11,330 bases of DNA from Bryobacterales bacterium (GCA_003132865.1 PKYZ01000570.1:1-11330); one strand, 5' to 3'; numbered from the stretch's first letter, positions 1-7,079 are shown. A program made the numbers and translations. The notes: generated from the sequence alone by a model not told the origin.

Positions 1-1568
1 GCGAAGCCTGGATCTGGGCGCAACGGATCTGCGGGGTGTGCACGACGGTTCACGCCCTGACGTCGGTGCGCGCCGTCGAAGACGCGCTCGGCATCGAGGT
101 TCCAGAGAATGCCAACTTGATCCGCAACATCATCGGCGCCAGCCAGTATGTGCAGGACCATGTGATCCATTTCTATCACCTGCACGCGCTCGACTGGGTG
201 GATGTCGTCTCGGCCCTCAAAGCCGACCCGGCCGCCACAGCCGCCCTGGCGCAAAAGGTTTCGCCCACATGGCCCACCTCCTCACCGGGCTACTTCAGCG
301 ATATCCATGCCACCCTCAAGCGTTTCGTGGATTCCGGCCAGCTCGGCATTTTCGGCAATGCTTACTGGGGCCACCCGGCCTACAAGCTGCCGCCCGAAGC
401 CAACCTGATGGCCGTAGCGCATTACCTGGAAGCGTTGAAGTGGCAGAAAGAAATCGTCAAGATCCACACCATCTTTGGCGGCAAGAACCCCCATCCCAAC
501 TACCTGGTGGGCGGCTCGCCGGCCGCCATCGCCATGCAGAGCGACAGCGCCATCAACATGGAGCGGCTGAACTATATCCGCGGCCTGATCCTCGACGCCA
601 TTCAGATCGTGGAAGGGCTGTACATTCCGGACCTGCTGGCGGTGGCCTCGTTCTACAAGGACTGGGCCGGCATCGGCGGCGGCCTTGGCAACTACATGGT
701 CTACGGCGACATCCCGCAGCACGGCGTCGACGATCCGTTGCGCTTCCGCTTCCCGCGCGGCGTGATCCTGAACCGCGACCTCTCGCACGTGCTTCCGGTG
801 GATGCCACCGATCTCAACCAGGTGCGCGAGGAGATCGCCCATTCCTGGTACAAATACCCCAATGGCAAGGACGCCTTGCACCCCTGGGAAGGCATCACCG
901 AGCCGCACTACACCGGCCCGCAGCCGCCCTATAAACAACTCGATGAAAACGGCCAATACTCCTGGTTGAAGGCGCCGCGCTGGAAGGGCAACGCCATGGA
1001 AGTGGGGCCGCTGGCGCGCATGCTGGTGGGCTATGCCACCGGGCGCCCCGATTTCAAAGAGGTGGTGAACGATGCGCTGGGCCGGCTGAATGTGCCGGCT
1101 ACGGCGCTGTTCTCCACGCTGGGCCGCACAGCGGCGCGCGGCCTCGAAACGCGCCTGGCGGTGCGCTGGCTGCTCGCCGAATACGAGCACCTCGTCGAGA
1201 ATCTCAAGACCGGCGATACGTCCACCGCCAATACCACCCTGTGGGAGCCGTCCTCATGGCCGGCTGAAGCCAAGGGATTCGGCCTCTCCGAGGCGCCCCG
1301 CGGCGCGCTGGGCCACTGGGTCCACATCCGCAATGGCAAGATCGCCAATTACCAGATCGTGGTTCCATCCACCTGGAACGCTTCCCCCAAAGACGGCAAA
1401 GGACAGCACGGCGCTTATGAAGCGGCGCTGCTGAACACGCCCGTCGCCGATCCGCAACGCCCCGTGGAGATCCTGCGCACTATACACTCTTTCGATCCCT
1501 GCCTGGCTTGCGCCTCGCACGTCATCGGTCCGGACGGCCGCCAACTGGCGGAAGTGGTAGTGAGGTAG
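1..1568 (+). CDS. hyaB: [NiFe] hydrogenase large subunit, group 1 (5' end outside window)
   Basis: Catalytic large subunit of a membrane-bound uptake hydrogenase; it carries the NiFe(CN)2CO centre and splits H2 at the cell membrane. The reading frame is already open at base 3, giving 521 residues here; roughly 60 N-terminal residues should lie upstream, judging from the usual family length. The first nickel-binding motif RICGVCTTVH is at 24-53. The second, DPCLACASH, is at 1494-1520 and is followed by a 15-residue tail (VIGPDGRQLAEVVVR), the part normally cut off by the HyaD-type endopeptidase after nickel insertion. A GTG at 36 falls inside the first motif and cannot be the true start. The gene ends 2 bases before hyaC, and the small subunit is expected just upstream. 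The motifs and the partner cytochrome b fit group 1 uptake enzymes; I do not assign a finer subgroup. Confidence 0.97.
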   Translation, partial: EAWIWAQRICGVCTTVHALTSVRAVEDALGIEVPENANLIRNIIGASQYVQDHVIHFYHLHALDWVDVVSALKADPAATAALAQKVSPTWPTSSPGYFSDIHATLKRFVDSGQLGIFGNAYWGHPAYKLPPEANLMAVAHYLEALKWQKEIVKIHTIFGGKNPHPNYLVGGSPAAIAMQSDSAINMERLNYIRGLILDAIQIVEGLYIPDLLAVASFYKDWAGIGGGLGNYMVYGDIPQHGVDDPLRFRFPRGVILNRDLSHVLPVDATDLNQVREEIAHSWYKYPNGKDALHPWEGITEPHYTGPQPPYKQLDENGQYSWLKAPRWKGNAMEVGPLARMLVGYATGRPDFKEVVNDALGRLNVPATALFSTLGRTAARGLETRLAVRWLLAEYEHLVENLKTGDTSTANTTLWEPSSWPAEAKGFGLSEAPRGALGHWVHIRNGKIANYQIVVPSTWNASPKDGKGQHGAYEAALLNTPVADPQRPVEILRTIHSFDPCLACASHVIGPDGRQLAEVVVR

Positions 1569-1570
1569 TC

Positions 1571-2299
1571 ATGTCCACATCCACAGCACCTACAGCACCT
1601 TCAGCATGGCCCGCCGGTTACTACCGCCGCCGCTATGTCTGGCAATGGCCCATCCGCCTCTCGCACTGGATCAACGCGCTCTGTATCGTGGTCTTGTTCG
1701 CGACCGGCGAATACATCGCCCACCCGCAACTCGCGCCCGCCGGCGAGGCTTACAAGCACTTCGTCATGGGCCGCATGCGCGAGATACACTTCGCTTTCGC
1801 GTTCGTGTTTCTGATCAGTTTCCTGTGGCGCATCTACTGGTTCTGGATGGGGAACAACTACGCGCGCTCGGGCTTCCCGTTCATCTGGCGCACGGCCTGG
1901 TGGCGGGATCTCACCCGGCAGGCCCGCGCCTACCTGAGCCTCCAGCGCGGGCACGTGCACCTCGGCCACAACGCGCTGGCCGGGCTGTCTTATACAATCT
2001 TCGTCATCGGGCTGGGGTGGTTGCAGATTCTGACCGGCCTGGCGCTCTATTCCGAAACCAATCCCGGCGGCTTCTGGGACCGCCTGGTGGGTTGGGTGCT
2101 GCCACTGTTCGGCGGATCGTACCGCACGCACCTATGGCATCACATGTTCTCATGGCTCTTCCTGGTGTTCGCCATCGTGCATCTCTATGTCGTGTTGTTT
2201 GATTCCGACCAGTATAAGAACGGGCTGATGTCGTCCATGGTCGACGGTTTCAAATTCTACGAAGAGGGCGACCTGGACAATGACAAGTGGGTCAGTTGA
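1571..2299 (+). CDS. hyaC: Ni/Fe-hydrogenase b-type cytochrome subunit
   Basis: Di-haem membrane cytochrome b that anchors the hydrogenase dimer and passes electrons from H2 to quinone. The protein is 242 residues with about four membrane segments (near 34-50, 71-92, 136-160 and 186-210). Candidate haem ligands are His32 (in LSHW), His73 (in REIHF), His187/190/191 (in THLWHH) and His204 (in AIVHLY), the usual family pattern. The start was chosen at 1571 because GAGG lies at 1562-1565, five bases upstream, and the ATG follows the hyaB stop by two bases, which suggests coupled translation. The frame is open further upstream but that part overlaps the end of hyaB. The 3' end overlaps hyaD by 20 bases. 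A short decayed copy of codons around residues 139-155 is found at 3628-3670. Confidence 0.96.
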   Translation: MSTSTAPTAPSAWPAGYYRRRYVWQWPIRLSHWINALCIVVLFATGEYIAHPQLAPAGEAYKHFVMGRMREIHFAFAFVFLISFLWRIYWFWMGNNYARSGFPFIWRTAWWRDLTRQARAYLSLQRGHVHLGHNALAGLSYTIFVIGLGWLQILTGLALYSETNPGGFWDRLVGWVLPLFGGSYRTHLWHHMFSWLFLVFAIVHLYVVLFDSDQYKNGLMSSMVDGFKFYEEGDLDNDKWVS

Positions 2300-2858
2300 A
2301 TTGCTTGTATTGGGGTTAGGCAACCCGCTCCTCGGCGACGATGGAGCGGGTTTGCTGTTGCTTTCCGAATTGTGGGGCAGGCTCCCAGCCTGCGGCGGCC
2401 TCCCAGGCCGCCCGTTCGCAGCTTGCCGCAACGCGGGGCAGCCAAGCTTGCCTGCCTCCCTGGACTGGGGCGAGCGCGTGGAGTTTCTGGACGGCGGTAC
2501 ACAAGGTCTCATGCTCCTCGGCCGCGTGTCCCGGCGTCCCGCCCTGCTTATCCTGGATGCCGTGTCGATGGGCGCCGCACCCGGCACAGTGCATGTCTTG
2601 CGGGATATGGAGGCGCTGGGACTCGATTCCCATCACAGCCGGACCGCCCATGAGGGCAATGCGGCAGAGCTTCTGGCAGCGGCTCTCCTGCTGGGTGAAT
2701 GTCCGGAGCGGTTCTTTGTGGTGGGAATCGAGCCCGCAAATGTCAATCCCGGCATCGGACTGTCGGAACCGGTGCGCGCGGCGCTGCGGCCAGCGCTGTC
2801 CGCCGCGCGGGCAATCGTCGAAGAGGTGCTGGCGGGCGTCCCAGCGCCGGTTGCTTAA
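2280..2858 (+). CDS. hyaD: Hydrogenase maturation endopeptidase with in-frame insertion
   Basis: Cytoplasmic nickel-dependent endopeptidase that trims the C-terminal tail of HyaB once the NiFe centre is complete. It is 192 residues, longer than the roughly 160 usual for the family. Visible motifs are GLGNPLLGDDGAG (residues 12-24), DGGTQG (71-76), LLILDAV (89-95), a His at 124 and GIEP (149-152). Asp21, Asp71 and His124 are the likely nickel-sensing residues by comparison with HybD/HycI. The extra length lies at about residues 31-62, between the first motif and DGGTQG, where the DNA is a run of three palindromes (2377-2456). The start overlaps hyaC by 20 bases. The stop codon shares its TTAA with that of the convergent PEP-CTERM gene, so no room is left for a terminator between them. 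Whether the insertion is tolerated is unknown; all catalytic motifs remain in frame. Confidence 0.93.
   Translation: MTSGSVELLVLGLGNPLLGDDGAGLLLLSELWGRLPACGGLPGRPFAACRNAGQPSLPASLDWGERVEFLDGGTQGLMLLGRVSRRPALLILDAVSMGAAPGTVHVLRDMEALGLDSHHSRTAHEGNAAELLAAALLLGECPERFFVVGIEPANVNPGIGLSEPVRAALRPALSAARAIVEEVLAGVPAPVA
2377..2456. repeat. Triple palindromic (REP-like) element inside hyaD
   Basis: Three consecutive inverted repeats: GCAGGCT-CCC-AGCCTGC at 2377-2393, GGCGGCCT-CCC-AGGCCGCC at 2394-2412 (both perfect, each with a CCC loop), and a 20-base near-palindrome centred on AAGCTT at 2437-2456 with one mismatched pair. Together they encode the Gly/Pro/Ala/Cys-rich extra segment of HyaD. The tandem hairpins with shared loops look like a dispersed REP-type element rather than normal coding sequence. 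That such elements are common in this genome is inference and was not checked. Confidence 0.75.
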
Positions 2859-3464
2859 TCGGTAGCAGTTCTCCGCCGAGCTCTCAGCCGGACCCATCCG
2901 ATTAACAGCAGGGCGCCGCCGAGCACGGGGGCCGAAGCCGGCTCCGGAACCGAGCTTTGGAATTCCAGATTGGCAATGCCGAACGCGTTGTTGGCGGCGC
3001 CGGTAACCGTCAGCGTGACAGAGGTGAAACCGGTCAGGTCTTCAAATCCGACAAAACCCGGCGTCAGAGATGAGGAGTAGGCTAAGGCTCCTCCAGGGGT
3101 TGAGATGTTGAAGCTGCCCGGGTTTGAGATCTCGTCCATGCCTATGAGCACCATCGGCGTACTGAAGGTGAACACGATTGTGTCATACGGTGGGTTACCC
3201 GGATTGCTTGGCAAGAAGTTGGACGCCGAGGGAGTCCCGAATATCGCACCGGAAGGACCGCCAATGTCCGCATAGAGGCCGCCGGAAACCGTCAGGCCCA
3301 ACCCTGCATATTGTGTCGTGATGAGGTCGTCGTTGCTGAGGGTACTGAAATCGATCAACGTCGCCGTGGCCCCGAAGGCGCCAGGACCCACGGAGCTGAC
3401 TACGTCAGCCATGGCCAATTGGGTGCCAACGAGAAGGACGGCCGGTACAAAGCATCTTCTTCAC
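2855..3464 (-). pseudogene. PEP-CTERM sorting-domain protein, signal peptide apparently frameshifted
   Basis: Secreted surface protein of the exosortase-sorted class. The C-terminus shows VPEPAS, a hydrophobic stretch (about APVLGGALLLIGWV) and a basic tail RLRARRR, the standard tripartite PEP-CTERM signal. The N-terminal part has the LIDFSTLSNDDLITTQYAGLG-like segment common in these proteins. The open frame begins only at a TTG at 3418 with no ribosome site. Upstream, AGGAGG at 3470-3475 stands five bases before a GTG at 3462-3464 that opens with Met-Lys-Lys, while the hydrophobic core of a signal peptide (CFVPAVLLVGTQLAMA) is read in the other frame. Removing one A in the AAGAAGATGC stretch would join them. 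So this is either a real frameshift, a sequencing error or recoding. It is convergent with hyaD, overlapping by 4 bases. Its biological role cannot be told from sequence. Confidence 0.8.
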
Positions 3465-3476
3465 AAATTCCTCCTG

Positions 3477-3519
3477 AGCGGGGACGTCCATTTTGAGCTC
3501 CCCGCTTTACGCAAGTATA
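3477..3519 (-). promoter_or_regulatory. Putative promoter -10 and leader hairpin of the PEP-CTERM gene
   Basis: On the minus strand a TATACT box (3514-3519) is followed by an 8-bp perfect stem AGCGGGGA/TCCCCGCT (arms 3499-3506 and 3477-3484, 14-base loop). One base after the stem comes the AGGAGG ribosome site. A -35 box is not convincing. The hairpin sits where it could influence access to the ribosome site; that is inference. Confidence 0.4.
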
Positions 3520-3627
3520 CACCAGCCTGACTCCCGTGAAGCGGTCCGGGCACTATTTTTCTCCCTATCTTTCATCCCGGATGTTCACCGGCGCCCTCGG
3601 GAAGCCCATAGCCGCCTTCGTTTCATT

Positions 3628-3670
3628 CTGTCTTACACATCGGGCCGGGCTGGTTGCAGATTCTGACCGG
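3628..3670 (+). pseudogene. Decayed fragment of hyaC
   Basis: This stretch matches hyaC bases 1985-2037 with one gap of about 8-10 bases near position 3639. The last 20 bases (3651-3670) are identical to 2018-2037, and CTGTCTTA, ACA and ATCGGG also align. Translated in hyaC frame the right part reads IGPGWLQILTGPL then stop, against VIGLGWLQILTGLAL in HyaC. It is too short to work and has no start; it is read as the remnant of an older duplication of the hydrogenase genes. The bases around it (3520-3627) show nothing I can name. Confidence 0.7.
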
Positions 3671-3691
3671 ACCGCTTTGATAGATCGACCA

Positions 3692-3964
3692 GACACCCGG
3701 TGTTGGCAAACCTCAATGCCGGTCCGGATCGCGAAAATGCAGGCTCTGGCCACCCAACTCCCGCGAGCGCTTCTCTTCCACCGCGATCCCGTTTTCCGCC
3801 AGCCACGCTTCCCAACTCGCCAGCTCCGCGGCGGGAATCGCGAACGCCAGATGCAGCTCACCGTCGCCGTCGTGCGGCGACTGGATTGCCCGCGATCCGC
3901 CCTTCTTGAATAGGAGCAATACCTGGCCGACTCTCCGGCGAGACTTCCGCACGGCGCGCGGCAA
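3692..3964 (-). pseudogene. VOC-fold (glyoxalase/bleomycin resistance family) remnant
   Basis: C-terminal half of a vicinal-oxygen-chelate protein. The minus strand encodes VGQVLLLFKKGGS, then GELHLAFAIP, a helix ASWEAWLAENGIAVEE, and GGQSLHFRDPDRH, which fits the usual family ending HFRDPDGHLIEV. A TGA (3713-3715) follows that His directly, and the expected IEV continues in the +1 frame, so a few bases seem to have been lost. The N-terminal half of the domain (about 50 residues) is missing: the frame runs back straight to the stop codon of the bactofilin gene with no room for it. Truncation plus frameshift make a working protein very unlikely. The substrate of the ancestral protein cannot be told. 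Confidence 0.65.
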
Positions 3965-3997
3965 CCCAGCCGTCCCGGCGACGCATGGCCGGCGGAG

Positions 3998-4588
3998 TCA
4001 CGCAGTTTCGATTCTGCCCTTGAAAAATGCGCCCTCTTCTATCGTGAGGGACGGCGCGCGAATGTTCCCGATCATTCTGGCGCTTGCACGGATGGCGAAC
4101 TCCTGCCTGGCGTCTACGTTTCCTTCGACCGTGCCCAGGGCGACGACCTCGGCGGCCAGCACGTCTCCGCGCATCCGGCCGGCCATCCCGATGGTCAACC
4201 GGTGTGCCGGAATCTCGAGGTCGCCCTCGATCTCCCCGTTCAAGAGGATGTTCTCCTGGCTGGACAGCCGGCCCCTAATCGTCACGGTCTGGCCGATGAG
4301 AGTAGGGTCGGCGGCGGCCGGCTCGGCAATCGCGATCTCCTCCCGAACCGCCTCCGCCGTTTGTTGGACCGCCGGCTGGGCAGCTTGGCCGATATCGTAA
4401 AACTGCAACCGGCAAACGCGGCAGTGGTACAACTGCATGTCCGCTACGAAGAGCCGCCGTACCATACCAGAGGGCGTTTGATAGAGGCGATCGATGGGAT
4501 CGCGCTCGGAACGACGCTGCAGCCGTTCGCTTCCACAACTCGGGCAGCAGACTAGGCGAGTCGGACTGAGGACCGGCGAGGTGCTCAT
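3998..4588 (-). CDS. Bactofilin with N-terminal zinc ribbon
   Basis: A 196-residue protein. Residues 14-62 hold a probable zinc ribbon: CCPSC (14-18) and CRVC (56-59), separated by about 37 residues. After an Ala/Glu-rich linker (about 66-95), residues 97-193 form a bactofilin (DUF583) beta-helix, with repeats such as IGQTVTIRGRL, ILLNGEIEGDLEI, LTIGMAGRMRGDV, GTVEGNV and LTIEEGAFFKGRIE. Bactofilins polymerise without nucleotide into cytoskeletal filaments, often membrane-linked, and serve in cell shape or stalk and polarity functions. The ribbon replaces the short flexible N-terminal tail typical of the family and might bind nucleic acid or another protein; that is inference. The ATG at 4588 has no ribosome site but a TATAAT lies 13 bases upstream. 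The hydrogenase genes nearby suggest no shared task. Confidence 0.88.
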   Translation of the reverse strand: MSTSPVLSPTRLVCCPSCGSERLQRRSERDPIDRLYQTPSGMVRRLFVADMQLYHCRVCRLQFYDIGQAAQPAVQQTAEAVREEIAIAEPAAADPTLIGQTVTIRGRLSSQENILLNGEIEGDLEIPAHRLTIGMAGRMRGDVLAAEVVALGTVEGNVDARQEFAIRASARMIGNIRAPSLTIEEGAFFKGRIETA

Positions 4589-4601
4589 GCAACAAAGAGG
4601 T

Positions 4602-4607
4602 ATTATA
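4602..4607 (-). promoter_or_regulatory. Putative -10 box of the bactofilin gene
   Basis: A perfect TATAAT on the minus strand whose inner edge is 13 bases before the bactofilin ATG. Transcription starting about 7 bases downstream would give a leader of only some 6-7 bases. No good -35 box is visible at the right spacing. Confidence 0.4.
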
Positions 4608-4633
4608 CGGGATTTCCGTCTTTGGCGGCCCGC

Positions 4634-4763
4634 CGCGCGCTCGCATCCCTGCTAACATAGGGCGCAAATGTGCCTGGCCAGACCGGGGAAGATCGTCAGC
4701 TTGCATGATGCGCAAGGCGTCAAGATGGCCAAGGTGGACTTCGGCGGCGTTTTCCGCGAGGCT
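4634..4763 (+). pseudogene. Truncated duplicate of the hypC promoter and 5' end
   Basis: Direct repeat of about 7173-7304. From the ATG at 4668 the copy matches hypC at 91 of 95 bases, then identity stops after the codons for FREA and the frame runs into unrelated sequence. The upstream part (GCGCGCTCGC, then ATCCCTGCTAACATA) is also shared, with a one-base gap and a few changes near the start codon. The reading frame would begin MCLARPGKIV instead of [10 protein letters not shown], so the conserved Ile5 is changed to Arg, and the C-terminal two thirds of HypC are absent. It is therefore not functional. It lies directly 3' of the convergent 757-residue gene, which ends at 4806. Confidence 0.9.
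4650..4658 (+). promoter_or_regulatory. Duplicated hypC-type extended -10 promoter
   Basis: TGCTAACAT, identical to the motif in front of intact hypC and at the same 9-base distance from its ATG. If active it would transcribe the hypC fragment and then run antisense into the 3' end of the 757-residue gene. Confidence 0.35.
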
Positions 4764-4805
4764 GCGTCGCCGCCGCTCAATCGCGCAGGTATCGGCCGGC
4801 GCGCG

Positions 4806-7079
4806 CTACTTGTCGGATGGCTTCTGCGTAATCAGGTTCTTCAATGTATCCGCCCCGAAGCCGAGTCCCACCAGAGTGGCGGCGGCGGAAAATGGGCCCA
4901 GGGTTTCGATCTTGGTTCGGGCCGAGGCAAACACACCGAACAGGGCAACCGCCAGCACGATTAACAACTGAGCAGCTTCGACCTTGGCCTCCGGGGTAAG
5001 GCGCAGGCGCCGAAGCCAGCCGCGCCAGCCGCGCCGGACCACCGCGGGAGCAGTGACGGCGTAGGTGTGCCCGATCGGTTGTGCCGTTACAGCGTTTCCC
5101 TGCAAATCCACGATGCTCACGGAAACGTTTCGATTTCCCGCGCTTGTAAAGCGGTGGTAGGTGCCCCAGCCCTTCTCTTCGGGGGAACCGTCGTCAAAAC
5201 TCCAGTGGCAAGTCCATTCCTGAATCGCTGCGATATCGTTGAGATCATCCCGCACAAAGCGCAAAGAGAAGTGAATTGGCACACCGGTTTCGATCGGTGA
5301 AGGGTCCACATGCATCTCCAGGGCGGGTTGCGCGCTGTTGACCGCCTGGGTTAATGGTGTGGTGTAAAAATCCTGGCGCATTTCGATCAGGAAAAGCCGC
5401 GCCTTCTGCAAAGACTGATCGGAATCCGGGGCAATGTAGATCTCCAGCCGCTGAAGTCCGGCCCGCAACCGGGTGAGCGTTGCGTTCAACGGAACGGGCG
5501 GGCCGCCGACTTGAGCAGCCAGCGCACCGGCGCCACTGCGCTGCTCAAGGCTGTTGTATTCCATCAGCATTTCGGCTTTCTGCGACAACATGTCGCGGTC
5601 CACATACGCCGTGGGACTTAGCGGCGCACCCAGATTGGCCGCCACTTGCGTCAGCAGACCGGCGAACTCCGGAAACCTTACGATGAGAGCGTTCATCGCG
5701 CCGGCGGCCTGAAGACGTTTCTCACGTTCCTGAATCTTCCCATCCAAGGTCGGTATGGGCACGCTGGTCCGGACAGCGGCGATCAGATCCTGGGCGGTTT
5801 TCAACGCCGTCTTCATGCCCTGCAGCTCGTCGGCATTGGTCATTCCGGATTCGATCGGCTGCAGAGCTGCCTGGCAGCTCTGCTCCACCAGGTCGAGCAC
5901 GGTGGGGGGCATCCGGCCGTTCTGCAAGAGCGGGCTAACTTGGTCGAGCGCGGACCCCACTCCGTAGGCGGTATTCACCCACTGGCTGAACATATCCGCC
6001 TGGACCTGTAAGTCGGCGAGGCGCGTCGCGAAGGCGGGAAACGCCCAGGGAAAATCGTGAAGACCAGCGCGGCAGGTTTCGAGGTTATAGGCCAGAAGCA
6101 CCTGCCACTTCGAACTCACGTTATCGCTTATTCCAGCGACCTTGCCATCCAACTGATCGAGCTGGCGCCGCAGCTTGAGCGCGCCGACTGCATTCGGAAT
6201 AAAATACCGGGCGGCCATAGACGCAAGGGCGCCAGCGAGCAGGAGGAGCATAGTCCAAAAGAATTCGCTGACTTCCTGGGGAACAGCGCTCCAGAAACTC
6301 AGCCGCAGCTTGAAGGGAAGCATCTTGGGCGCCTGCGGAGGGATCCCGTCCTGCGCCTCGATCGCGGGATGCAGCACCAGCGTGGAGTCCGCCACGTCGT
6401 CCTTCAACGTTCCCGCCGCAACCCAGGAGACCGGCGGCGCGGCGCGGGAAAGATTGATCCGCGCCGATCCATTGGCCGGGACGGTCACGGCCGGCTGGCC
6501 CGGATCGCTGGAGATTTTCCCGCGCGTCAGCAGTTCCCAGGAAAAGCGATAGTCCATGGCATCGTTGTTCACGATAGTGACTAGCGCGGCGGAGTCCGGC
6601 GCGAGCAGCACCGAGGCACTGGACGCATCCAGTTGCACATTATAGGAAGCCGGGATACGGACGGCGCGCAGGTTGTCGATCTTCACGCCGCTGTTTTGGA
6701 GTTCGGCCACGGATTCGCCCGCGTCCCACAGTTGTGTGACCGCCAGCTTGAAATCCACGGTTTCGTTAGCCGCGAGTTGATGGTTGTTGACTTTCTGTTT
6801 GTCGGCATCCGTACTGGGCGTGAGCACGGGCAGGCTGTTGAGGGGATACATCGCCCTTCCGTTCTCCAGGTGCACGAAGTCGGTAATCGACAGCCGCAAT
6901 GGCGCAGCAGCGGGGCCCTGGTTCTGAAGAGTGATGAACGCCGAGCCCGCCCCGTTCTTGTCCACGGGGATGGCGTGAGGATTCAGGCCGACGAGCTTGA
7001 TCTGCGCGTGCGATGCGTGACAAAAGCCGGTCAACACCACCGCCGAAATCAACCATTTAATCCGGGCATACTTGGACAT
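4806..7079 (-). CDS. 757-residue membrane protein with PKD-like domain, function unknown
   Basis: I do not recognise this family. Residues 1-25 look like a signal peptide (KYARIKWLISAVVLTGFCHASHA). Residues 26-260 are rich in predicted beta strands with repeated NN/NG turns and resemble export-side sandwich domains. A first membrane segment spans about 271-292. Residues 297-590 are mostly helical and Leu/Gln/Ala-rich. A PKD-like sandwich at about 586-675 shows CHWSFDDGSPEEKGWGTYHRF and VSIVDLQGNAV, close to the WDFGDGS...H.Y...G pattern. A strongly basic stretch (682-693) precedes a second membrane segment (702-720), then a short hydrophobic segment (728-742). The gene stands between two direct copies of the hypC start region and is divergent from intact hypC. 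No ribosome site is seen; a good promoter lies just upstream. No catalytic motif was found. Confidence 0.85.
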   Translation of the reverse strand: MSKYARIKWLISAVVLTGFCHASHAQIKLVGLNPHAIPVDKNGAGSAFITLQNQGPAAAPLRLSITDFVHLENGRAMYPLNSLPVLTPSTDADKQKVNNHQLAANETVDFKLAVTQLWDAGESVAELQNSGVKIDNLRAVRIPASYNVQLDASSASVLLAPDSAALVTIVNNDAMDYRFSWELLTRGKISSDPGQPAVTVPANGSARINLSRAAPPVSWVAAGTLKDDVADSTLVLHPAIEAQDGIPPQAPKMLPFKLRLSFWSAVPQEVSEFFWTMLLLLAGALASMAARYFIPNAVGALKLRRQLDQLDGKVAGISDNVSSKWQVLLAYNLETCRAGLHDFPWAFPAFATRLADLQVQADMFSQWVNTAYGVGSALDQVSPLLQNGRMPPTVLDLVEQSCQAALQPIESGMTNADELQGMKTALKTAQDLIAAVRTSVPIPTLDGKIQEREKRLQAAGAMNALIVRFPEFAGLLTQVAANLGAPLSPTAYVDRDMLSQKAEMLMEYNSLEQRSGAGALAAQVGGPPVPLNATLTRLRAGLQRLEIYIAPDSDQSLQKARLFLIEMRQDFYTTPLTQAVNSAQPALEMHVDPSPIETGVPIHFSLRFVRDDLNDIAAIQEWTCHWSFDDGSPEEKGWGTYHRFTSAGNRNVSVSIVDLQGNAVTAQPIGHTYAVTAPAVVRRGWRGWLRRLRLTPEAKVEAAQLLIVLAVALFGVFASARTKIETLGPFSAAATLVGLGFGADTLKNLITQKPSDK

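Noticed and set aside
282..1190. A 302-codon minus-strand frame inside hyaB
   Set aside because: Antisense shadow of a clear hydrogenase large subunit; no motif or ribosome site.
3505..3530. Sigma-54 promoter (GG...GC) before the PEP-CTERM gene, as known for some exosortase systems
   Set aside because: The GG and GC pairs on the minus strand are 9 bases apart instead of 10 and the flanking consensus is poor; TATACT is the better candidate.
3536..3913. A 125-codon plus-strand frame in the gap before the bactofilin
   Set aside because: It crosses the hyaC fragment in the wrong frame and runs antisense to the VOC remnant; no ribosome site or recognisable domain.
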